Of a stretch of DNA of 64,000 bases, positions 51,417-58,055 are shown one piece after another. Numbering within the stretch: position 1 is the first letter of the stretch; each line of letters opens with the position of its first letter. The stretch is from JBAXQQ01 sp037131695 (GTDB lineage: Bacteria; Armatimonadota; Hebobacteria; CAIYQO01), in contig CAZWZF010000017.1 of NCBI GenBank assembly GCA_964638715.1, positions 27,757 through 91,756 on the forward strand, given 5' to 3'. The notes below the pieces were generated by a model. The model worked only from the letters and a program-made list of their open reading frames with translations. It made no database searches and was not told the DNA's origin. The position numbers and the translations under genes were made by a program.

Positions 51417-51995
51417 TTAGAAGGATACAGCTCTTTGCACAGTATTTATTACAACCACTTCGGAGAGATCTCCCCAAAAATTATTGATCTGGACGCCAGC
51501 GGCATATAGTGATGTTGAGTTGCCACTATTGATGGGAAGGATAACCCAGGCATGTCCTGGCATTCCATCACCATTCATTCCAGAGTACGCTCCACCATCA
51601 TCCACCGTACTGCTGTAAGTGGTCGCTGTTCCCAAGTTAGCCGGTATCGTTCCGGTAGGGAAGCCTATGGCGTTCCAAGTAGGTTTCCAGTATGTATTCG
51701 GGTTAATTGCCACATAACTGGCATTTTTTGGAATACTGTCAAAGTTTAGAACTATGCGGTGAGTTGATCCTGCACCGGTATGATAACCGCTGCCATCATC
51801 TTCAAGCACACCGTTTGTCAGAGCTCCGGTTGATGTTTCGCTGCCTGGCGAAGATAAAAGTTTCCCTGATGCTGTTATATCTTCAAATGCCCCGGGTAGA
51901 GGTTTGCCATAGAAATGAAGTTCGTTTAATCTCGTCCAGTAACTTCCATGACGGAATCTAATAGCCGAGATAGGCACTTGATATTGAGCTGGCAT
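51417..51995 (-). CDS. C-terminal part of the pseudopilin-type protein (other frame)
   Basis: This 192-codon frame begins at an internal ATG without a ribosome site and overlaps the pseudopilin frame by 70 bases. Read back beyond the ATG, the same frame gives YTKYSQFEKNWSAD, a sensible continuation of the upstream protein. It is therefore most likely the C-terminal half of one protein separated by a one-base loss near 52036-52040. The content is a beta-rich sandwich of the F5/8 type-C kind (RLNELHFYGKPLPG, HRIVLNFDSIPKNASYVAI, SSTVDDGGAY). The end, VVVINTVQRAVSF, is followed by a terminator. It is probably not an independent gene. Confidence 0.55.
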   Translation of the reverse strand: MPAQYQVPISAIRFRHGSYWTRLNELHFYGKPLPGAFEDITASGKLLSSPGSETSTGALTNGVLEDDGSGYHTGAGSTHRIVLNFDSIPKNASYVAINPNTYWKPTWNAIGFPTGTIPANLGTATTYSSTVDDGGAYSGMNGDGMPGHAWVILPINSGNSTSLYAAGVQINNFWGDLSEVVVINTVQRAVSF

Positions 51996-52789
51996 ATCTG
52001 CACTCCAGTTTTTTTCAAACTGAGAGTACTTGGTATAGGCAAACCTACATCGACAAATTTAGCTGTGCCAACTGCCATAACTTCGATTGTTCCACAGGAG
52101 CGAGTCGCATCGGTACTGGATGTGACAATTTCTACACGTGTCACTATAAATGGGCGCGGGCTGGTTAATGTCGGTGAACAGTTTGCAGTCCCAATTTCCA
52201 GTCCGGTACTCGGATCGCCGTCCAGAATAGCTGAATATGACGCTTCTGTCATTAGGCTTGAACCGCTGCCATTCCACTTAGCCTGTGTGTGCAGCAGTGA
52301 TGGTTTGAGCAAGACGATTGTGTTATCTTTAGGAGCGGCAGAGATGACATGTCCGTCAACGAAACTTACAACGGCAGTATTGCTATGGCGGGTGTCTACT
52401 ATATTTGTTGTTGAGTTTCCATCTGCTGTGAACCATGTGGCAGAAGGGTTGGCGATTTCTCCCAGTCCTTTTTGTGAACAGTAGAAATCATCATAGGCAT
52501 ATGCATTTGGTGTTGTTTTGCCTAATGTAGGGCAAATCAAAATGCCGGCATCGACATTGATATCTTTCCATATCGACATGGAGGAAGGAAGAGTTTCATC
52601 GTGGTCCTGAGTATACATTTGCGCTGATGCACAAATCTGTCGTTGATTACTGGTGCAGGTAGACTGGCGCGCTTTTTCACGGGCACGGGCGAAAACAGGG
52701 AATAAAATAGCGGCGAGGATAGCAATAATCGCTATTACTACGAGTAGTTCAATGAGGGTAAAACCTCTTTTAGTGGATTGTGTTGACAT
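51926..52789 (-). CDS. Type IV pilin-like/DUF1559-like protein, N-terminal part (frameshifted)
   Basis: The N-terminus has a type III/IV prepilin signal: basic leader, then GFTLIELLVVIAIIAILAAI (cleavage after Gly9, Glu at +5), and the FPVFARAREKARQSTCTSNQ stalk. The C-terminal DGH box SFVDGHV (about 140) is typical of large secreted pseudopilin-like proteins in these lineages. The frame as given has 287 codons, but the last about 38 look non-native (QICQLNIKCLSRLLDSV). The authentic continuation lies in the next frame (51417-51995), for a total of about 457 residues. GGAGAC precedes ATG 52789. The promoter and operator motif are shared in style with the giant-protein genes. Confidence 0.75.
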   Translation of the reverse strand: MSTQSTKRGFTLIELLVVIAIIAILAAILFPVFARAREKARQSTCTSNQRQICASAQMYTQDHDETLPSSMSIWKDINVDAGILICPTLGKTTPNAYAYDDFYCSQKGLGEIANPSATWFTADGNSTTNIVDTRHSNTAVVSFVDGHVISAAPKDNTIVLLKPSLLHTQAKWNGSGSSLMTEASYSAILDGDPSTGLEIGTANCSPTLTSPRPFIVTRVEIVTSSTDATRSCGTIEVMAVGTAKFVDVGLPIPSTLSLKKTGVQICQLNIKCLSRLLDSVMEVTGRD

Positions 52790-52825
52790 AATAGTCTCCT
52801 TTTCTAAGGCAGATTACTTTAAATA

Positions 52826-52873
52826 TTATACCGGTTTAATCGTAATTTTAAACTTTTCAATATCAGAAGTCAA
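52826..52873 (-). promoter_or_regulatory. Near-consensus promoter with operator-like motif (site 5) before the pseudopilin gene
   Basis: On the minus strand TTGACT (52868-52873), 17 bases, TAAAAT (52845-52850). TTATACCGGTTTAA (52826-52839) overlaps the predicted start near 52838; 11 of 13 match to the shared consensus. Confidence 0.65.
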
Positions 52874-52969
52874 GAAGTAAAATCACCTGACATATATATT
52901 TTAAAAATAACTTAGTTATCATTTATTATAAAGTTTATTTTCTATATACAAAAAGAAAAATGTTACATT

Positions 52970-53010
52970 TTGCTAAACTTGTTGACAAATGTTTAGCAAT
53001 TTTCTAAAAT
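52970..53010 (+). promoter_or_regulatory. Promoter of the second LacI gene with flanking inverted repeat
   Basis: TTGACA (52982-52987), 17 bases, TAAAAT (53005-53010), a near-perfect sigma70 promoter. TTGCTAAAC (52970-52978) and GTTTAGCAA (52991-52999) form a 9-bp inverted repeat around the -35 box. This is a candidate operator different in sequence from the TTAAYCGGTTTAA sites. Confidence 0.65.
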
Positions 53011-53074
53011 CATCATTAATGTAGATATAGATTAAACTATATTGTTGTCTATTTACGTAAATGTGGAGGAAAAT

Positions 53075-54232
53075 ATGACGGATATTAATAATGATTCAGC
53101 TAAACGGGTTACTTTGCAAATAATTGCCGAACACTGTGGTGTTACAAAAGGTGCGGTATCGCTGGCGTTGCGGGGTAATACTCGCATCAGCGCGGCAACT
53201 ACCGAGCGCATTGTTGCTGCCGCGATGGAACTCGGGTACAATCCCGCATTGCATGATGCTGCCCGTCGTCTGGCGTTGCTGCGCAATAATACCCGCGTGC
53301 TAAGTCGTGTTGTTGCGGCATTTTTCCCCTTTAATTTTTACGCCCGGTCAGAAGAGTTTTTGAGCGAAATGTTTCGCGGTATGCTGGATGTGTTGGAAGA
53401 AGAAGGCTACGGGTTGCTGGTGAATTACACACGCGGGGAAAGTGATAATGCTGAGCTGTTGCCGGTATTTTCGCGCTCTGATGTTGATGGCGCAATTATA
53501 TTCAGTCGCGGTGGCCATGCCCCACAATTCCAGGCGAAAATGCTGCGCAGTAATGCTGGTTTTATGAACAGACCAATCGTTTCAATGCTGTCAGCATTGC
53601 CAGGTTGCGCATTAGTTAACACAGATGATTTTAACGCTGCATTTTCAACAGCAAAATATCTTCTTGAAATTGGGCATCGATATATTGTTCAATGTGTTTA
53701 TTTAGAATCTTCACCTAATGCTCCTGTCGGTCCGGCAGATCGCATAAATGGTGTAAAAAAGGCATTAGAGGAATTTGGATTGAACCCTGATAAACATTTA
53801 CGGCTTTTTGAGATAGAATCAACTTGGACCCGTCCTAACACGCTTCCATCAGGATACCATATTAATAGTCAACCGGCATTAGACGCTGAAATGGTACGCC
53901 GTTTGAAAAAGTTTATATCTGATAATTCAGAGTTTACTGCAATTTTAGCGTTGAATGACCCGTCAGCATTTAATATCTGGTGTGTATTAAGTAATGCAGG
54001 TATTTCTGTGCCAGATCAGGTAAGCATCGTCGGTTATGACGATAATTACCCGGTTTTAGATGAAAACGGCAATAATTTATTATCAAGTGTGCGGGTGCCA
54101 TTGAATGAAGTAGGCCGCGAGGCAGCAAGATTAGTGGTTGAAATGATAAATGGTAAAACCCCATCTGATGAAAAACGCGTTCTGGAAAATGAATTGGTAG
54201 TTCGCGCTTCTATCGCACCACCGGGGCAATGA
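53075..54232 (+). CDS. LacI-family transcriptional regulator
   Basis: The 385-residue protein has a LacI helix-turn-helix (TLQIIAEHCGVTKGAVSLAL, about 12-31) and hinge region (ISAATTERIVAAAMELGYNP). An effector-binding domain (about 75-375) follows, with QVSIVGYDDNYPVL and the conserved SSVRVPLNEVGREAARLVVEMI end. ATG 53075 is chosen for its GGAGG site; a TTG at 53042 is upstream in frame. It is divergent from the pseudopilin gene, whose promoter carries one of the five shared operator motifs, so it is the best candidate controller of that regulon. The sugar effector is unknown. Confidence 0.87.
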   Translation: MTDINNDSAKRVTLQIIAEHCGVTKGAVSLALRGNTRISAATTERIVAAAMELGYNPALHDAARRLALLRNNTRVLSRVVAAFFPFNFYARSEEFLSEMFRGMLDVLEEEGYGLLVNYTRGESDNAELLPVFSRSDVDGAIIFSRGGHAPQFQAKMLRSNAGFMNRPIVSMLSALPGCALVNTDDFNAAFSTAKYLLEIGHRYIVQCVYLESSPNAPVGPADRINGVKKALEEFGLNPDKHLRLFEIESTWTRPNTLPSGYHINSQPALDAEMVRRLKKFISDNSEFTAILALNDPSAFNIWCVLSNAGISVPDQVSIVGYDDNYPVLDENGNNLLSSVRVPLNEVGREAARLVVEMINGKTPSDEKRVLENELVVRASIAPPGQ

Positions 54233-54290
54233 AGAGAGAAAAATTGCAAATTGCAAATTGCAAATGGTAAATGGCAGAAACTATATAGTT

Positions 54291-54383
54291 ATACAGATTC
54301 TCACAGAGAAGACACAGAGATTCACAGAGGAAATAATTTAAACGCTCTGTGTTCTGCGTCTTATCTGTGAGTTGCTCTGTGTA
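54291..54383. repeat. ACAGAG-type long inverted repeat
   Basis: ACAGATTCTCACAGAGAAGACACAGAG... is mirrored by CTCTGTGTTCTGCGTCTTATCTGTGAGTTGCTCTGTG. TTGCAAA units (54243-54265) precede it. Same class as 9701-9790. Confidence 0.72.
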
Positions 54384-54387
54384 AGAT

Positions 54388-55233
54388 TTATTTATCACCC
54401 AGAATTTTATTTATTAGTATGATGGTTCGGCGGACGCCTTCGTATTCATCAACTTCTTTCGGACAGCTTTCTATTCCCCAGGTGCCTTTGTAGCCGGTTT
54501 CCAGCAGTTTGTCGAATGCCGGTTTCAGGTCAAGGGTTCCTTCGTTGCCTTCTTCGTCCATCATGAAAGTCTTTATATGACATGCTTTGGCGTATTTTGC
54601 GCATAATTCCCAACCTTGTAATTGTTTGCCTGGTGCCCAGTTATTGGTGTCAAATAACAGGCCAAGTCCATTGATATTTTCAACTAATTGCACGACTTTA
54701 TCCGGGTGCAGCGATGGCCCCCAATGGTTTTCAATCAATATTTCTATTCCCTTGTCGCCGGCACGCGCAATTATATCGTTATACCCGTCTTTAATTATGC
54801 TAAAAACTTCATCAGGCAACTCTGCCGGGCCACCGCAGTCTATCCGCATTTGTTTTGCACCAAGAATGGCAGCGATATCAATCCAACGGTATGCCAATGC
54901 GCGGTTGGCTGAACGTTTTACCGCGTCATCCTCATAAATATGTGCGCCATCAACGGCTATGCAGCCAAAAGGAATGCCGGCTTCTTCGGCTGATGCTTTT
55001 ACTTTATTCAGCATTGCATCATCAATCGGGGGCAATTGGGCATCCTGCGGGTTGCCGCCTGCATGTGCCACTACTCCGGGTTTTTGTACGCCGGCAAGAT
55101 GAGCATTCCACGGATCCAGTGCCGCGCACCCGTAACCTTTGCAGTCGGCGATATATTGAAAAATATCCTGTTTGCCTTCATTTAACAAACGGTGAAACGA
55201 AAAAGAACAGATACTGATAGGAACATTATTCAT
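54388..55233 (-). CDS. Sugar phosphate isomerase/epimerase-like TIM-barrel protein
   Basis: The 281-residue protein is of the xylose-isomerase-like/AP-endonuclease-2 barrel family. Visible pieces are ISICSFSFHR near the start, AALDPWNAH, the metal-ligand-type strands EILIENHWG (Glu), GLLFDTNNWAP (Asp), CHIKTFMMDE (His) and TWGIESCPKE (Glu). Such enzymes isomerise or epimerise sugars or sugar acids (for example inosose and keto-sugars). The cytoplasmic location fits processing of sugars released by the nearby hydrolases. GAGGT precedes ATG 55233. The exact substrate cannot be read from sequence. Confidence 0.78.
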   Translation of the reverse strand: MNNVPISICSFSFHRLLNEGKQDIFQYIADCKGYGCAALDPWNAHLAGVQKPGVVAHAGGNPQDAQLPPIDDAMLNKVKASAEEAGIPFGCIAVDGAHIYEDDAVKRSANRALAYRWIDIAAILGAKQMRIDCGGPAELPDEVFSIIKDGYNDIIARAGDKGIEILIENHWGPSLHPDKVVQLVENINGLGLLFDTNNWAPGKQLQGWELCAKYAKACHIKTFMMDEEGNEGTLDLKPAFDKLLETGYKGTWGIESCPKEVDEYEGVRRTIILINKILGDK

Positions 55234-55399
55234 TAGTGATTACCTCTGCGGTTATTTAAGCATAAAGTTTGCATGAATGGTATAGTTTTTCGAGTAAATT
55301 TGTAAAAAAAGAAAAAGATAACCTTAACCTAAATAAGTTGGACAAGTGTTAAGTTTTCGGTTTTCAGTTTTCAGCGACGAAAAATATTGCAATAAAAGT

Positions 55400-55735
55400 A
55401 AACTCCCCTTCTTGTCAAGTTTACCCTTATACACATTTTATCAATTTATCTTCGACCCCGGATGGGGTCGGATGTATATAGAAACGGTTTCATATTTAAG
55501 ACACGACCCCAGAGTGGGTCGGATGTAATTACCAGCAATTTTTCATTTTAAAAAAGATTGTTACTACCATTTTACATCCGACCCACTCTGGGGTCGTAAT
55601 ATCTATTGTGAAACTTTTTCTATAAACATCTGACTCCTAAAGGAGTCAAAATCATTGTTTATCCAGTGATTGTAATAAATGTTTATAAGGGTGAGCCTTG
55701 CCAAGGAGGGGTGGGTGTGGTTTTCGACGATATGA
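55400..55735. mobile_element. Composite inverted-repeat element with nested hairpins
   Basis: Outer arms ACTCCCCTTCTTGTCAAG...ACCCTTATA (about 55402-55430) and TATAAGGGTGAGCCTTGCCAAGGAGGGGT (about 55684-55712) are imperfectly complementary. The right end GTGGTTTTCGACGAT matches copy 2 of the MITE-like element. The inside holds the GACCCC-type repeats. Confidence 0.5.
55503..55597. repeat. 25-bp perfect inverted repeat (ACGACCCCAGAGTGGGTCGG family)
   Basis: 55503-55527 and 55573-55597 are perfect complements; each arm itself is a CGACCC...GGGTCG hairpin. A further unit CGACCCCGGATGGGGTCGG lies at 55453-55471. Confidence 0.75.
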
Positions 55736-55872
55736 ACTTTTCAATTTCAAATCCTAACTTTTTTTATTCGGATTTGGTTGTTAACTGGTTAATATAAATC
55801 CTGTATATCCATTTTATTATGATGAATCTAATCAAATTCCGGTATATTTATTTGTCTAACGTCGTAATGATA

Positions 55873-55902
55873 TAGACTAAATACTAAATTTTTCGTTATA
55901 AT
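55873..55902 (+). promoter_or_regulatory. Likely fabD promoter
   Basis: TAGACT (55873-55878), 18 bases, TATAAT (55897-55902), giving a transcript start near 55909 and a leader of about 23 bases to ATG 55932. Confidence 0.55.
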
Positions 55903-55931
55903 TACTCAGAGATTGTTTTGTGGGGATATTC

Positions 55932-56843
55932 ATGAGTTCACAAATAGTGGCCGGAGTTTTTCCGGGTCAAGGTTCGCAGGCTGTCGGAATGGGGAAGGAT
56001 TTGTATGAGTCTTCACCTGTTGTTCGTGATATTTTTGATGCTGCGGATGCTGTGCTGGGATTTTCATTATCTTCCATCTGTTTTGATGGCCCGGTTGAAG
56101 AATTAAAACGCACCTCGATTGCCCAACCTGCATTAGTTGCCATGAGTTACGCGTATTGGAAATTAATGACTGCGATGGGATTACAGATAAGCATCGCCGG
56201 CGGACACAGTTTAGGCGAATATTCTGCCCTTACCGCTATTGGCGCGTTAGATTTTACCACCGCAGTGAAATTAGTCCGTAAACGCGGCGAATTAATGGAA
56301 ACAGCAGCGGTAAACAACCCGGGTGGCATGGCGGCAGTAATTGGCAGTGAAGACGAAGTGGTAGCCGGACTTTGCGCAGAAATAGCCGAGAAATACGGAC
56401 CATTGGCTCCTGCAAATTATAACTCGCCGGGACAGGTAGTGGTTTCCGGCGTTAACGAGGCTATCGCGGCATTTCGCACCGAAGCAAAGTCGCGGGGAAT
56501 ACGGGTGATTCCGCTGCAGGTCAGCGGGGCATTTCATTCATCGTTGATGCAGAGCGCGGCAGATGCGTTTGCAGTTGAATTGGATTCTGTTGAAATCAAT
56601 GTGCCAGCAGTATCGATTGTCCAGAATGTTACTGCTTTGGCAACTACCGACCCGGCAGTGATAAAAGCGAATCTCGCCGCACAGATTACCGGTTCTGTTA
56701 AATGGACAGCATCATTGAATCTAATGCGTGGAATTGGGGCAGATAAATTTGTTGAAGTTGGTCCAGGAAATGTGTTGATAGGATTGGTTGGACGTACATT
56801 TACAGATGTTGAAGCTGTCGCGACAGCAGATTATTTAAAATAA
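55932..56843 (+). CDS. fabD: Malonyl-CoA:acyl carrier protein transacylase FabD
   Basis: FabD loads malonyl groups onto ACP for fatty-acid synthesis. The 303-residue protein has FPGQGSQ (Gln12 of the oxyanion hole), GHSLGE with nucleophile Ser93, Arg118 (VRKRGELM) that binds the malonyl carboxylate, and AFHS with His202. ATG 55932 is used because GGGGA precedes it; GTG 55920 is in frame upstream. No other fab genes are adjacent, which is unusual for fabD; it stands alone before a small membrane protein gene. Confidence 0.93.
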   Translation: MSSQIVAGVFPGQGSQAVGMGKDLYESSPVVRDIFDAADAVLGFSLSSICFDGPVEELKRTSIAQPALVAMSYAYWKLMTAMGLQISIAGGHSLGEYSALTAIGALDFTTAVKLVRKRGELMETAAVNNPGGMAAVIGSEDEVVAGLCAEIAEKYGPLAPANYNSPGQVVVSGVNEAIAAFRTEAKSRGIRVIPLQVSGAFHSSLMQSAADAFAVELDSVEINVPAVSIVQNVTALATTDPAVIKANLAAQITGSVKWTASLNLMRGIGADKFVEVGPGNVLIGLVGRTFTDVEAVATADYLK

Positions 56844-56885
56844 AAACATAGCGGACTAATCCGCTTGTTAATAAGGGGAGAAAAA

Positions 56886-57272
56886 ATGAAAAAGTTTTGC
56901 GGAATGCCAGCGATGGCGATTATTCTCAAGATATCCGCTGTTGTAGCAGTTGTATACTTTGCAATGGTATTAACTGCTGAAATTACCCAAATTAGTACTG
57001 GCCTTAAACAGATGGCTAATTCAATGCAGCCTATTGATATGCAGGTTAAGTTAAGCGTTGCAGTAATGCTTTCAAAAGACCTGTTATTTTTAATCGGTAT
57101 CCCCAGTTTAATCTGGTTATTAGCTGATGGCGCAATGCTGCTCCGCGCAATGTATTTTGGCGATGATTGCTGCGAAGACGATGATGAAGATGGCTGCTGC
57201 TGCGGTCATGACCATTCAGAAATTGCTGCTGCACCTGAAGCACCTGTTGCAGAAGAGAAATCAGCCGAGTAA
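56886..57272 (+). CDS. Small membrane protein with Cys/Asp/His-rich tail
   Basis: The 128-residue protein has two hydrophobic helices (about 10-33 and 62-90, the second LLFLIGIPSLIWLLADGAMLL) around a polar loop. The cytoplasmic tail contains DDCCEDDDEDGCCCGHDHSE, five Cys, two His and eight Asp in 20 residues, followed by an Ala/Pro/Glu-rich end. The tail looks like a soft-metal binding site, but no family is recognised. GGGGAG precedes ATG 56886. A hairpin after the stop (57286-57313) separates it from the sigma factor gene. Confidence 0.6.
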   Translation: MKKFCGMPAMAIILKISAVVAVVYFAMVLTAEITQISTGLKQMANSMQPIDMQVKLSVAVMLSKDLLFLIGIPSLIWLLADGAMLLRAMYFGDDCCEDDDEDGCCCGHDHSEIAAAPEAPVAEEKSAE

Positions 57273-57285
57273 CTATTATATCCTC

Positions 57286-57313
57286 ATAAGGGCTGTAATA
57301 AAGCAGCCCTTAT
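57286..57313 (+). terminator. Hairpin after the Cys-rich membrane protein gene
   Basis: ATAAGGGCTG and CAGCCCTTAT pair across TAATAAAG; the following TATATTCC is only weakly U-rich. Confidence 0.55.
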
Positions 57314-57368
57314 ATTCCTCAAGACGTGAGTGGAGCATTTTTTGCTGTATTTATTTTATCTGACGGCG

Positions 57369-57959
57369 ATGCCGTCGGGTGATAGTAAACATGAACATGA
57401 AGATCTGATACGGCGAGCCCAGAAGGGTGACAGGAATGCGTTCGACGATTTAACGGCAATATTAGCACCAAGATTAAAATCTTTTATGGCGAAAGAAACT
57501 CCATTCTTTCTGGATGTTGAAGATGTTGTTTTAGAAGCTATGGTCAGGTTATTCACTTCCATTAAGAATTTTCGTTTTGAATCCTCAATTACCACCTACT
57601 CATTCAAACTGGCCAGACGCGCCATGTCAGACCTTATCCGCAGGCATCCATCATCAAAAGGAATCAGCACTTTTTCTGAAATTAAAGTGGGAGATGATGA
57701 TGTGGATATAATTGAACGGATAGAGATTGGCAAAAATTCTGAAGAAATAATTATTGCTAATGAATTAAAAGATCAAATAAATGCCGCGCTTGACGAATTA
57801 TCGTCTGTCCATCGCGATGTAATAAATTGTTGTTTAATTCAAGGGTTAAGCCATAAAGATGCGGCAATAATATTGGGAACATTTGAGGGTACAATAAAAT
57901 CAAGACTTTCGCGCGCAAAAGTAGAGATGCAAAAAAAACTTGAAAATATTTTAAAATAA
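57369..57959 (+). CDS. ECF-type RNA polymerase sigma factor
   Basis: The 196-residue protein has sigma region 2 (about 14-85: LIRRAQKGDRNAFDDLTAIL ... FRFESSITTYSFKLARRAMSDLIRR) and region 4 (about 130-190: INAALDELSSVHRDVINCCL, then HKDAAIILGTFEGTIKSRLSRAK). ECF factors redirect RNA polymerase in response to envelope signals and are normally held by a neighbouring anti-sigma factor, found here 96 bases downstream. The start is uncertain: ATG 57369 gives the usual length, GTG 57330 adds 13 hydrophobic residues; neither has a clear ribosome site. Confidence 0.85.
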   Translation: MPSGDSKHEHEDLIRRAQKGDRNAFDDLTAILAPRLKSFMAKETPFFLDVEDVVLEAMVRLFTSIKNFRFESSITTYSFKLARRAMSDLIRRHPSSKGISTFSEIKVGDDDVDIIERIEIGKNSEEIIIANELKDQINAALDELSSVHRDVINCCLIQGLSHKDAAIILGTFEGTIKSRLSRAKVEMQKKLENILK

Positions 57960-58055
57960 TGGAACCTTTTTGAGAATTCAGCGCACTAACACCATGTAAA
58001 GGGGAAAATTATATAATGATATCGCATCAAAAATATTGCACGAAGGCGGAATACC

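Larger units (their letters stand above)
55234..55931. other. 698-base intergenic region filled with nested inverted repeats
   Basis: No gene is supported. It holds a degenerate MITE-like element (55400-55735), inside it the 25-bp perfect inverted repeat at 55503-55597, a CTCCTAAAGGAG hairpin at about 55633-55646, and at the right the fabD promoter. Confidence 0.6.

Noticed and set aside
55438..55607. Possible CRISPR repeats (GACCCC...GGGTCGGATGTA)
   Set aside because: There are only a few copies in mixed orientation with unequal gaps and no cas genes; they are palindromic intergenic repeats.
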